DNA from: Natrinema amylolyticum
GTDB lineage: Archaea; Halobacteriota; Halobacteria; Halobacteriales; Natrialbaceae
Length of the DNA stretch: 64,000 nt
Assembly: GCF_020515625.1 (NCBI RefSeq)
Contig: NZ_JAIWPJ010000001.1
Coordinates: forward strand, 1,550,001 to 1,614,000
Reading direction: 5' to 3'
A program made the translations under genes and the position numbers. The notes under the pieces are model-generated. The model saw only the letters and a program-made list of their open reading frames with translations, was not told the DNA's origin and ran no database searches. Positions 56,098 to 64,000 of the stretch are shown one piece after another. Every line of letters starts with the position of its first letter. Within the stretch, counting starts at the first letter, position 1.

Positions 56098-56362
56098 TTG
56101 TCTTGTCGAATTGGAGTTCGTACATCGTAATAAGCCCCACGATACAGTACGAATCTCGAAATCGATTTTCGAAATTCGAACTCAACGGCGGAGTCATCTC
56201 GATCAGTCCGAATTCGCGCGGGTCGCCGTCGATCCAGCGGCTGGGTGTGAACCTCTCGCGTCCTCACCGAGGACGGTCGGCAGGGGTATAGCAGTCGGTT
56301 ATGACCGGTATCTCCGGCCACACGCCTTATGATGACTCGTCCCGTCACTTCAGATCATCTAG

Positions 56363-58720
56363 ATGGCCGCGTCCGGTACTATCCGTTTCCAGCGCCCGAT
56401 CACCGTTCTCTACGCCGACCCGGACCCCGCGGCTCGCCGCCGAACCGTCGAGAAACTCGAGACGGCCGCGGACGGACTCGCGGTCGATCCCGTCGCGACG
56501 CCGACCGAACTCCGCGACGCGCTCGCGGACGCGGACGAGCGTACGTGCGTCGTCACCGAATATCGGTTCGCCGAAACGGACGCGCTGTCGATGTACGAAC
56601 GCGTCCGAGCCGAGGACGCCGCCGCCGTTCCGTTCGTCCTCTACACTGCCGACGACGACGAACGGCTCGCGAGCGACGCCATCACGTCCGGCCTGATGGG
56701 ATACGTCCCGAAGGACGTCGCGGATTCGATCGAGCGACTGCTCGCCCAACTCCGAACGGTCGTCGACGAGAGACTCCGACCGGGCGATGGCAAGCGGGCC
56801 GCCGCCCCGTCCCGATTACACCGGTCGCGAGCGACCGACCGCGACCACTTCGTCGCGCTCTTCGAGCACAGCCCCGACCCGATCATCGTGACGCGCCGCG
56901 CCGACCCGAATCAGATCGTCGACGTCAACCCCGCGTTCGAGGACGTCTTCGGCTACGAACGCGATGCCATCTCCGGGGACTCGCTCGACGACGTCCTCGT
57001 CCCCGACGACGCCGAACCGGTCCGTATCGCCGGGACGGTCGGGCTCGGTGAAGTGGTCACGGCGGCCGTCGAGCGCCTGACGATCGACGGCTGCAGGGAC
57101 TTCTCTCTCCGCGGGTTCGCGGCCGAGATCGGGGGCGACGTCTACGAGTACGCGATCTATACCGACATCAGCGAGCAGAAACGCCGGGAACGGGAACTCG
57201 AGCGATATCGGACCCTCGTCGATACCGTCGGCGATCCGATGTACGTCCTCGACGAGCGGGGACGGATCGAGATGGCCAACGACGCGATGGCCGACGTGCT
57301 CGGGACGACGCGCGCCGCACTCGTCGGCGAGCATCCGAGCGAGTACATGTCCGACGAGGACGTCGAACGGGCGAAAAGGACCCTCAGCGAGATCCTGTCC
57401 GACGACGATCGAACGTGGGAGACCTACGAGATGCAGTTCGAACCCCCCGACAGCGACCCGTTTCTCGTCGAGAACAACGTCGCACCGCTGACCGACGAGC
57501 ACGGGTCGTTTACCGGCAGTGTCGGCGTCATCCGAGATATCAGCGACTACAAGGAGCGAGAACAACGGATTCACCGCCTCCACGAGGGGACCCGACGGCT
57601 GATGGCCGCGGAGAGCAGCGAAGAGGTCGCCCGCGTCGCGAGCGAAATCGCCCGCGACGCGCTGTCGCTCACGATCAACTCGATCCATCTGTACGAGGAG
57701 CGAGCGGACCGATCCGCCTCGAGTTGCGACGACACGTCACGCGCGCCCGGCGTTCTCGTCCCGGTGGCGATGACCGACGAGACGAAAGCGCTTCTCGGGG
57801 CGGTCCCGCCCATCGAGCCGGGCGACAGCATCTCTTGGGACGCCTTCGAGGCCGGCGAGACGATCGTTCACGGCGACGTCCGCTACGCCGATAACGTTCG
57901 AAATCCGGAAACGCCGGTCCGGAGCGAAGTCCACATCCCGCTCGGCGAGGCGGGGATCTTCATCGCCAGTTCGACGGCGACGAACGATTTCGATCCGGAG
58001 ACGATCACGCTCGCGCGCATCCTCGCGGCCAACGTCGAGGCCGCGCTCGAGCGGGCCCGCCGGGAGGACGAACTCGCCGCGCGTACGGCCGAGCTCGAGC
58101 GTCAAAACGACCGGTTGGACGCCTTCGCGAGCACCGTTTCCCACGACCTCCGGACCCCGCTGACCCTCGCGGCAGGCCACCTCGAGAACCTCGAACCCCA
58201 ACTCGACGCCGAGGGCGAGCGATACCGCGAGGAGATCGAGTGGGCGGTCGATCGGATGGACGACCTCATCGAGAACGTCCTCGCGCTCGCCCGGAGCGGC
58301 CAGCGGCTGACGGAGACGGAACCGGTCGACCTCGACGGCGTCGTCGATCGAGCCCATCGAGCGGTCGACCCCGAACTGACCGTCGTTCGAGAGCGGGCGT
58401 TACCCACCGTCGAGGCCGACGAGGAGCGGCTGCTCGTGCTCTTCGAGAACGTCTTTCGAAACGCGCGCAACCACGTCGGGACCGACGTGAGGATCACGGT
58501 CGAGCCGACCGACGACGGGTTCGCCATCGGTGACGACGGCCCCGGAATCCCGTCGCGCGAACGTGAGAAGATCCTCGAGTCCGGATATAGTACTGCCGCG
58601 GAGGGCACTGGCTTCGGGCTGGCGATCGTCTCCGAGGTCGTCGAGGCCCACGGCTGGTCGATCACCGTCGGGGAGAGCGAGGCGGGCGGGCTTCGGCTGG
58701 CCGTTTCGTTCGGCGCGTAG
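56363..58720 (+). CDS. Multidomain histidine kinase: pseudo-receiver, two PAS, GAF, HisKA, HATPase
   Basis: A 785-residue cytoplasmic sensor. It opens with a receiver-like domain (about 10-130; TVLYADPDPAARR, VPFVLYTADDD, SGLMGYVPKD). The residue aligning with the phosphorylated Asp is Glu (CVVTEYRFAETDALSMYERV), so this looks like a pseudo-receiver. PAS units follow (about 155-275 and 275-400), then a GAF-like segment (about 405-570). HisKA has STVSHDLRTPLTLAAGHLENL and HATPase has NVFRNARNHVG and GTGFGLAIVSEVVEAHGW. No transmembrane region is seen. Promoter lies before the ATG at 56363 in a 265-base gap after divergent carB. Confidence 0.9.
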   Translation: MAASGTIRFQRPITVLYADPDPAARRRTVEKLETAADGLAVDPVATPTELRDALADADERTCVVTEYRFAETDALSMYERVRAEDAAAVPFVLYTADDDERLASDAITSGLMGYVPKDVADSIERLLAQLRTVVDERLRPGDGKRAAAPSRLHRSRATDRDHFVALFEHSPDPIIVTRRADPNQIVDVNPAFEDVFGYERDAISGDSLDDVLVPDDAEPVRIAGTVGLGEVVTAAVERLTIDGCRDFSLRGFAAEIGGDVYEYAIYTDISEQKRRERELERYRTLVDTVGDPMYVLDERGRIEMANDAMADVLGTTRAALVGEHPSEYMSDEDVERAKRTLSEILSDDDRTWETYEMQFEPPDSDPFLVENNVAPLTDEHGSFTGSVGVIRDISDYKEREQRIHRLHEGTRRLMAAESSEEVARVASEIARDALSLTINSIHLYEERADRSASSCDDTSRAPGVLVPVAMTDETKALLGAVPPIEPGDSISWDAFEAGETIVHGDVRYADNVRNPETPVRSEVHIPLGEAGIFIASSTATNDFDPETITLARILAANVEAALERARREDELAARTAELERQNDRLDAFASTVSHDLRTPLTLAAGHLENLEPQLDAEGERYREEIEWAVDRMDDLIENVLALARSGQRLTETEPVDLDGVVDRAHRAVDPELTVVRERALPTVEADEERLLVLFENVFRNARNHVGTDVRITVEPTDDGFAIGDDGPGIPSREREKILESGYSTAAEGTGFGLAIVSEVVEAHGWSITVGESEAGGLRLAVSFGA

Positions 58721-58821
58721 CGCTATCGAATCCGCCGCACGCTCCGCAGCGATCGACCGTCACGCTCGCATCGCTCGATCCTCTGTCTATTCGCCGCCGA
58801 CGTTCTGTGATATGATCGCTC

Positions 58822-59358
58822 TCAGAGCGCCCGGTCGTGTTCGCTCTCGAACTCGCGCTGCCGGCGGTACTGGTCGACGAACTCCGCGACATCGAACTCG
58901 AGCATCTGGGACTCGAACTCGGAGACGGCGTCGTCGTTCTCGGCGTGACTGACCGCGTGTTCCATGAGTTCGACGACGAGTTCGACGACGATTTCGTGGA
59001 GTCGGCGGGCGTCAAAGTCGGTCATCCACAACAGCGTGTATCCGACGGCACCGTCGTCACTCGCATCGTGGACGACGACCTTCTCGGGGAACTCCTCCAG
59101 GACGACGCCCATCAGGTGGGGCGTGCCGAACTCCTCGAACTCGTCGTCAGTTTCGATCGTTTCCTGAAGGACGGCCACGAGCGACTCCGGGAAGAACCGC
59201 GAGGGCGGATGGACGTCCGTCACGACGGCGTGGGCGTCGCCGCAGGAACAGGTGTACTCGCGCATCCCCAGATCGATCTCGTGGGGGTCGACGCGCTCCC
59301 CGCAGGGGAGCGCGAGCCGATCACCGCTGTCGGAACCCGGGACGCCGGAGTCTGCCAT
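58822..59358 (-). CDS. Haloarchaeal conserved protein, DUF5815-like
   Basis: A 178-residue acidic protein. An N-terminal CxCG-type segment (REYTCSCGDAHAVVTDVHPPSRFFPES) looks like a metal-binding knuckle, and an earlier cysteine occurs in LPCGERVDPHEID. The middle (SLVAVLQETIETDDEFEEFGTPHLMGVVLEEFPEKVV) and end (LHEIVVELVVELMEHAV) are helical and charged. The overall sequence resembles a haloarchaea-only family I recall as DUF5815; that name is uncertain. The ATG at 59358 is used because the frame upstream (to 59613) lacks this character. Function unknown. Confidence 0.6.
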   Translation of the reverse strand: MADSGVPGSDSGDRLALPCGERVDPHEIDLGMREYTCSCGDAHAVVTDVHPPSRFFPESLVAVLQETIETDDEFEEFGTPHLMGVVLEEFPEKVVVHDASDDGAVGYTLLWMTDFDARRLHEIVVELVVELMEHAVSHAENDDAVSEFESQMLEFDVAEFVDQYRRQREFESEHDRAL

Positions 59359-59849
59359 TGACAGCGCTTCGGCTGGAGCGGGCATAAGAGCGACGACTCG
59401 CAGGGAAAGACGAGCGATTCGTCCCCGCCGGCAGGCGGTATCGGAGCGGCCGCCACGGGACGGTAGGTGCGATGATTTCGAACGGACAGAGCTGAACCGG
59501 TTGATCACTACAGATGTAAATTGGGCAGTGGGATCTGATGGGAACGAGCGAGAGAATGTCTTGCTACCGTGGCAACGGGGAATTGCCACGCCCTCCCCAG
59601 CCGATTCACTCACGCCTGCGGCGTTCGCTCATCCCTCGCGCAGTATCGGCGGCCGCCCTCACTTCGTTCGGACGGCCGACAGCGCGCGCCACCGCGGGTT
59701 GAATGATTGATTTGGATAATATCGGTTATCTTTGCTGGACGGATGATAAGCGGATAAGACAGGCTTGTAAACCGCTCGCTGAGATTCAGAAACGAAAACG
59801 TTCCAAGCAGTATGACACGAACCGTTCGGAGAGAACGCCGACGTCGAGG
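59359..59849. other. Intergenic region with a mobile-element relic
   Basis: About 490 bases without a supportable gene. It contains the second copy of the relic repeat (59555-59600), then a GC-rich stretch with GCGGCGTTCGCTCATC-type sequence to 59698 and GGGTTGAATGATTG at about 59697-59710. From 59703 to 59815 the GC falls sharply. A short plus-strand frame starting at 59703 is not convincing. Confidence 0.4.
59555..59600 (+). repeat. Relic resembling the right end/guide-RNA scaffold of a haloarchaeal tnpB (IS200/IS605-type) element, copy 2
   Basis: TGTCTTGCTACCGTGG then CAACGGGGAATTGCCACGCCC, matching the copy at about 5010 over 40 bases with one gap and a few substitutions. The 3' half of the hairpin (CGTGGCG) seen at 5046-5052 is absent here. 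Class assignment is from memory and remains inference. Confidence 0.4.
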
Positions 59850-60260
59850 TTACGGCCAGTCGTCGCGGACCTGTTCCGCCTCGTCGTCTTCGTCGTCGGC
59901 ATGCGTTGCCGGCACCCAGTCCGCCGCCTCGGCGGCGTCGTGGACGTCGAGGTACTCCCAACCGACCTCGTCGGCCAGTTGCTCGTCCTCGTCGTTCGCG
60001 CCGACGTAGACGTAGCGGTCGGTGTCGAACTGGTCTTTGACGCCCTCGAGGCTCTCCGCTTTCCCGCGGGGGCCGGAGAAGAAGTCCTGTCGAATGCGGT
60101 TCTTCCGGGTGAAGTTCGTCACGACGTAGGTCGGTTTCTCGGAGACGACGCCGATGTACTCGGTCCACCCTCTGGCGTCTTCGAACACGCGCTCGGGCGA
60201 GGCGAGCTCCTTGAGCGCCTCGAGTTCGAACGCCAGTGTCATGTCGCTGTCGCCGTTCAT
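59850..60260 (-). CDS. Haloarchaeal conserved acidic protein of unknown function
   Basis: A 136-residue protein: FELEALKELASPERVFEDARGWTEYIGVVSEKPTYVVTNF, KNRIRQDFFSGPRGKAESLEGVKDQF and RYVYVGANDEDEQLADEVGWEYLDV are the most structured parts, ending in a very acidic tail. It reads as an alpha/beta fold with a nucleotide-like pattern, perhaps a DUF7124-type protein; I cannot confirm that. It is encoded on the minus strand downstream of the 60361-60609 gene. Confidence 0.55.
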   Translation of the reverse strand: MNGDSDMTLAFELEALKELASPERVFEDARGWTEYIGVVSEKPTYVVTNFTRKNRIRQDFFSGPRGKAESLEGVKDQFDTDRYVYVGANDEDEQLADEVGWEYLDVHDAAEAADWVPATHADDEDDEAEQVRDDWP

Positions 60261-60360
60261 GCGTCATCGAAGGCGCGCACGCGGGAAAACGACTTCGATA
60301 CCACCCACCGAATCGGTATCGCCCACTGGACGAGGGCCCGACTCGCGACGCCGGCGCGGC

Positions 60361-60609
60361 TCAGACGCGTTCGACGCGGTAGTAGTCCGTAAAGACGATG
60401 ATCTCGCCCGGCTCGAGATCGGTCTCCGCAGTCGACACGGGTCGGTCCTCCGAAACGGCCCGATAGACGGCCGCCAGCGTCTTCGTATCGAGTTGGTCGA
60501 CGTGACGAATCGTCGCGTTCGCCGCAACTGACTCGACGCGCTCGAGTCGGACGTCGACGTGGTCGAGACGGATCGATCGACGGCGGAAGTCACTGGCTGC
60601 CATGTTCAT
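60361..60609 (-). CDS. Small haloarchaeal protein of unknown function (82 aa)
   Basis: An 82-residue protein; RSIRLDHVDVRLERVESVAANATIRHVDQLDTKTLAAVYRAVSEDRPVSTAETDLEPGEIIVF and TDYYRVERV make an alpha/beta pattern. I chose the ATG at 60609 because a TATA-like CTATTAAGTC (about 60632-60641, minus strand) is 25-32 bases upstream; ATG 60603 is nearly as good. No family was recognised. It lies between the oxidoreductase gene and the 59850 gene, all on the minus strand. Confidence 0.5.
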   Translation of the reverse strand: MNMAASDFRRRSIRLDHVDVRLERVESVAANATIRHVDQLDTKTLAAVYRAVSEDRPVSTAETDLEPGEIIVFTDYYRVERV

Positions 60610-60782
60610 TGTTACCAAATACCTTGGATTGACTTAATAGTTCCGGCTCGAGAACGGTCGACGGAGCAGGTAAGAGAGCGATCGCCGTTCGGACGCGGAT
60701 CGAAACGAGCGACGGCGAAACGGCACGGTCCGTGCCTCGAGAGCGGCCGGAAAATGGACTGCGTCGAACGGATCGGGTCGGA

Positions 60783-62021
60783 TTACTGTTCCTGGGGCGC
60801 AGCGAGTTCGTCCAGATCGACGGACTGCTCTAGGAGCACGTCGGCCTGATCGGCGACGACGCGCTGTTCGCGCATGAGCTGTTTGAACTTGCTCTGGGGC
60901 GAGAGATCGCCGATGAGGACGCCGCCGACGATCCGGCCGTCCTTGAAGGCGACGCGTCGCCATTCGGTGTCGCTGTAGCGCCGTTCGGCGTGTTCGTCGC
61001 CCAGCGTCGGGTGCCCGAAGGAGAGGAACGGGAAGTCGAAGTGGGTGATGGAGTACGAGGAGACCCACTGGAATCCCTCTTCCTCGGCGTCAGCGGCCAT
61101 GTTGACCGCGGCGACGCGACCCTGTTCCTTGGCCGAGCCCCACGAGCCGTTCTGGCCCTGCTCGCCGAGCAAGACGTCGTGGAATCGGGTGAGGTCGCCG
61201 GCGGCGTAGACGTCGTCGACGTTCGTCTGCATGTACTCGTCGACGATGATCCCGTTGTCCCGTTCGATCCCGGACCCGCGGAGGAACTCGGTGTTGAAGT
61301 TCAGCCCGATAGCGGCCCCGACGAAGTCACACTCGTAGCGGTCGCCGTTGGGATCGACTGCGGCAGTGACGCGACCGTCGTCGTCGGTTTCGAAGCGATC
61401 GACGCCGCTGTCGAAGACCGGTTCGACGCCGACTTCTCGCATGCCTTCGTGCATGATCTCCGCGCCGTCGGCAGAGAGCGCGTAGCGCCACCAGCGGTCG
61501 CCGCGCATCAGGTAGTCGGCCTCGATACCCTGTGCGCCACAGACCGCGGCGAAGTCGATACCGAGCAAGCCGGCACCGACGATGACGCCCTTGTCGGCGT
61601 TTTCGGCGTGTTCGCGGATGCCGCGGGCGTCCTCGAAGGTCCAGAAGTGATGGATCCCGTCGGCGTCGCTGTTCTCGACGGGCAACTGTGTCGGCGTTCC
61701 ACCGGTCGCCACGAGCAGTTTGTCGTAGGGAATGTCACCGCTATCGTGGGTGTAAACGACATTCGCGTCGGTGTCGACGCTCGTGACGTGGGTGTTCAAC
61801 GAGAGCTCGATGTCGCGTTCCGCGTACCAGTCCTCGTCGTGGATCGAAATGGGGGCTTCGGGGAGCTTGCCTTTCGCGTGTTCCTTGATGAGAATCCGGT
61901 TATACAGTGGCTCCCCCTCATCGGTGATGACGGTAATCTTCGCGTCCGGGTCTTCCTCCCGGAGGGTCTCGGCGGCCGAACTACCCGAGATCCCGTCACC
62001 GATGATCACGTACTGAGTCAT
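60783..62021 (-). CDS. FAD/NAD(P)-dependent oxidoreductase (NirB-N/nitrite-reductase-flavoprotein-like)
   Basis: A 412-residue pyridine-nucleotide-disulphide-type flavoprotein without the redox-active cysteine pair. The FAD-binding GDGISGSSAAETL at residues 8-20, the NAD(P)-binding GVIVGAGLLGIDFAA near 150, and VYAAGDLTRF near 275 (second FAD motif) are intact. The C-terminal part (ITHFDFPFLSFGHP, EWRRVAFKDGRIVGGVLIGD) resembles the N-terminal reductase half of NirB or rubredoxin/ferredoxin reductases. It has no siroheme domain. The partner redox protein is unknown. Confidence 0.82.
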   Translation of the reverse strand: MTQYVIIGDGISGSSAAETLREEDPDAKITVITDEGEPLYNRILIKEHAKGKLPEAPISIHDEDWYAERDIELSLNTHVTSVDTDANVVYTHDSGDIPYDKLLVATGGTPTQLPVENSDADGIHHFWTFEDARGIREHAENADKGVIVGAGLLGIDFAAVCGAQGIEADYLMRGDRWWRYALSADGAEIMHEGMREVGVEPVFDSGVDRFETDDDGRVTAAVDPNGDRYECDFVGAAIGLNFNTEFLRGSGIERDNGIIVDEYMQTNVDDVYAAGDLTRFHDVLLGEQGQNGSWGSAKEQGRVAAVNMAADAEEEGFQWVSSYSITHFDFPFLSFGHPTLGDEHAERRYSDTEWRRVAFKDGRIVGGVLIGDLSPQSKFKQLMREQRVVADQADVLLEQSVDLDELAAPQEQ

Positions 62022-62331
62022 ATCCGGAACGTTTGTAATGCGGGTTAAAGTGGGTTGCTATCTCGTCTATTTTGCCGGACGTGGACGTATGGCACTACGA
62101 TCGTAAACTGACGGCCGAATATATTCACCAGAATATATCCAATTCAGCTATTTCGGCACCAATTCTCGAGAGAGCAAGGTTTGCTGCCATCTCTGACGAG
62201 CGCTCGCCCCGTCATCTGCGGTCGCCCTACTCGAACGGAGCGGTGACGGAAACCGAGATGGAGCGGTCGGTCGCCGGGGCCTAACAGTGTTGTCCGAACG
62301 GCTCTTTAGGGCCCCTTCCTAAGACGAGACC
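62022..62331. other. Intergenic region with a repeated AT-rich element
   Basis: About 310 bases between divergent genes. GAATATATTC (62117-62126) and GAATATATCC (62131-62140) form a direct repeat with a 4-base spacer; the first is a perfect palindrome. It may be an operator for the flanking genes. A 70-codon frame here (62072-62284) is weak. Confidence 0.4.
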
Positions 62332-62883
62332 ATGAAACTCCGTCAGAACGCGAAACACTTCGCCTATCGGAAGTCCCTCGAGACACCGGGGATTCGATCG
62401 GTCGCCAAGTCGGGGCTCGTCAGGCTGCACACCAAGATCTTCACCGGCAAGGCCGACCCGGCCCACGCCGAGGAGCGGAAGGACCACCTCGACGCCCTCT
62501 TCGACGCGACGATGGACGCCTACCTGCGCGCGCTCCAGGAGGGCTACTCCGAGGCCGAAGCCCGAGAGATCACGCACATTCAGGCCAACTTCGACTTCTA
62601 CAACCACGGCTGGACCGAGATGATGGAGTTCCCCGCTGACGAACTCGAGGCCCATTATGATCGCTACGGTGAGTTCTTCGGACGCTGGGACGTGACGATC
62701 GACGAGCCGCTGGGTCAGTTCGAACCGCCGGAGGGGCTCCCCGAGGCTCCGTCGACGCCCGAGCGGCTCGAGGACCCCGAACACCCCCACGCCGAAGGCG
62801 GATTCGCGGACGACGTCTACGTCGAAACCGACGACGGCGAACTGGTCGTCGGCGGTCGCGACTCGGCGAACGCCGATTCGTGA
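62332..62883 (+). CDS. Haloarchaeal conserved protein, DUF6149-like
   Basis: A 183-residue acidic protein. Landmarks are MKLRQNAKHFAYRKSLETPG, VRLHTKIFTGKADPAHAEERKDHLDALFDATMDAYL and ITHIQANFDFYNHGWTEMMEFP, with the C-terminal 50 residues acidic and low in complexity. It is mostly helical. The family is one I recall as DUF6149; the number is uncertain. No function is known. It is divergent from the oxidoreductase gene. Confidence 0.6.
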   Translation: MKLRQNAKHFAYRKSLETPGIRSVAKSGLVRLHTKIFTGKADPAHAEERKDHLDALFDATMDAYLRALQEGYSEAEAREITHIQANFDFYNHGWTEMMEFPADELEAHYDRYGEFFGRWDVTIDEPLGQFEPPEGLPEAPSTPERLEDPEHPHAEGGFADDVYVETDDGELVVGGRDSANADS

Positions 62884-63086
62884 GGTCGTCGGCGATCGAC
62901 GGAGTCTGAGGACGGCTGAGGAACGAACCGGCCGACGTTTCGAAGGCCGTCAGCGTCGCGGACGAGCGCGACCGTCGGACGGACGCCAGCCTGACGAGGG
63001 TCGGTTCGACTCTTCGCGTCTTGAGGACGGGTACCGCCGGTTCCCAAGCGGCTAAGTGCGCGGAGGGTCCGCGTTCGGGTAACGCA

Positions 63087-64000
63087 ATGGGGCTGAACGC
63101 GAACGATCGCTCGATCGCGGGGTTTACCATGGCGGGCCACGCGCTCGTCCACTGGTTCGAAACCTCGATCCCGATCTTTCTGGTCGTCTGGCTGACCGAG
63201 TTCGACGTGGGCGTCTCGCTGTTCGGGATCGTGGTCGCGCTCGGCTACGCCCCCTTCGGACTGGGGGCGCTCCCGGGCGGCATTCTCGCTGATCGGTACG
63301 GCACCAAGCGGCTCGTGGTGGGCTGTCTCGTCGGCATGTCGCTGTCCTTTCTCGTCCTCTCGCTCGCGACCTCCATCTATACCATCGCCCTCGGCCTGAT
63401 CCTGTGGGGCGTCGCCGCCAGCGTCTACCACCCCGCCGGTCTCGCGCTCATCAGCACCGGCGTCGAGGAACGCGGCACCGTCTTCGCCTGGCACGGCATC
63501 GCCGGCAACGCCGGCATCGCGCTCGGTCCCTTCGTCGCCGCGACGCTCCTGATCTTCCTCGAGTGGTCGCTCGTCGCGGCGCTGCTCGCCGTTCCGGGCG
63601 TCCTCGCCGTGCTCTACGGGCTCAGTGCGGAGTTCGATCCGACCGCGGCGGTCGCGGCGGACGCCGACGCCGGTCCCGACGAGGCGCTATCGGCGTCGGG
63701 ACTGCTCGGGGACTCGCGGACGCTGTTCGCGAGCGCGTTCGCCGTCGTTTTCATCCTCGTCACCTTCGAGGGGCTCTACTACCGGGGCACGCTGACCTAC
63801 CTCCCCGAGATCCTCCACGGACTGCCGGCGACGGACGGCCTGGCACTGCCGGCCAGCCTCGAGGGGATCGAGCCGGCCGACTACATTTACGTCGGCCTGT
63901 TGGTCGTCGGGATGGCGGGTCAGTACGCCGGCGGAAAGCTGACCGGGCGGGTCTCGCCGGCCCGCGGACTCGGGGCGATCTTCGCCGTTCTGGCCGTCCT
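63087..64000 (+). CDS. MFS transporter, 3' end beyond window
   Basis: The first ~304 residues of a membrane transporter; the gene runs off the right edge. MGLNANDRSIAGFTMAGHALVHWFE opens helix 1. GGILADRYGTKRLVVGCLVG carries the MFS loop 2-3 signature (GxxaDRxGtKR), and WGVAASVYHPAGLALIST is typical of fosmidomycin-resistance/sugar-phosphate-like MFS members. About nine helices are visible, with an acidic loop (residues ~190-205) between the halves. Substrate is unknown. Confidence 0.85.
   Translation, partial: MGLNANDRSIAGFTMAGHALVHWFETSIPIFLVVWLTEFDVGVSLFGIVVALGYAPFGLGALPGGILADRYGTKRLVVGCLVGMSLSFLVLSLATSIYTIALGLILWGVAASVYHPAGLALISTGVEERGTVFAWHGIAGNAGIALGPFVAATLLIFLEWSLVAALLAVPGVLAVLYGLSAEFDPTAAVAADADAGPDEALSASGLLGDSRTLFASAFAVVFILVTFEGLYYRGTLTYLPEILHGLPATDGLALPASLEGIEPADYIYVGLLVVGMAGQYAGGKLTGRVSPARGLGAIFAVLAV

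Noticed and set aside
59703-60392. Plus-strand frame running through the mobile relic and across 59850-60260
   Set aside because: The first part has no family character and the rest is antisense to a better minus-strand gene.
62072-62284. 70-codon plus-strand frame
   Set aside because: No promoter spacing, no recognisable fold, and it covers AT-rich regulatory-looking repeats.

Overview
The window is chromosomal DNA from a halophilic archaeon (class Halobacteria). Supporting signs are about 65% GC, very acidic predicted proteins, Tat-type lipoprotein signal peptides, TATA boxes placed 24-35 bases before start codons (leaderless or nearly leaderless transcripts), archaeal aRF1, a HalOD1-type protein and several haloarchaea-only families. 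I cannot place the genus. I saw no rRNA, tRNA, CRISPR array or intact insertion sequence.

Layout. (1) 1-4.9 kb: a minus-strand cassette of a GT-C membrane glycosyltransferase (cut by the window edge), a ferric-iron-type binding lipoprotein, a GT75/RGP-like glycosyltransferase, a flippase-like membrane protein and a sugar-nucleotide epimerase. Three of these genes carry a DtxR/Idr-like palindrome (TTTAGG-N4-CCTAAA) at the promoter; a fourth copy lies before a cupin gene at 45.1 kb. (2) 5-18.4 kb: mostly housekeeping genes (aRF1, a MinD-like ATPase, ArgS, UvrA) with a GH43-like gene, small membrane proteins and a CBS protein. (3) 18.9-28.7 kb: a catabolic island with an IclR regulator, a family I CoA-transferase pair, a TAXI-TRAP transporter, a family III CoA-transferase and a ThDP enzyme. 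Its intergenic regions are rich in inverted repeats. (4) 28.9-30.9 kb: HalOD1, MFS and Usp genes. (5) 31.4-38.4 kb: three overlapping genes that read as an archaeal AddAB/RecBCD-like helicase-nuclease with the AddB part split into two proteins. (6) 38.5-48.5 kb: a seven-PAS histidine kinase, a FolC-FolP fusion, a cupin, and a divergent ABC ATPase/membrane-protein pair. (7) 48.7-64 kb: alpha/beta hydrolase, GNAT, CDP-alcohol phosphatidyltransferase, PHP phosphoesterase, YdjM-like protein, CarB, a second multidomain histidine kinase with a pseudo-receiver, small haloarchaeal families, an FAD/NAD oxidoreductase and a truncated MFS gene.

The two most interesting systems are the cassette that appears to place surface-glycan genes and an iron-binding lipoprotein under one iron-type operator, and the split AddAB-like operon behind a C-rich, G-poor, AT-rich leader. 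The IclR island is a good third candidate, with three copies of a (G/A)TTTCG-N5-CGAAAC element. Motif, family and operator calls come from reading the sequence, not from database searches.
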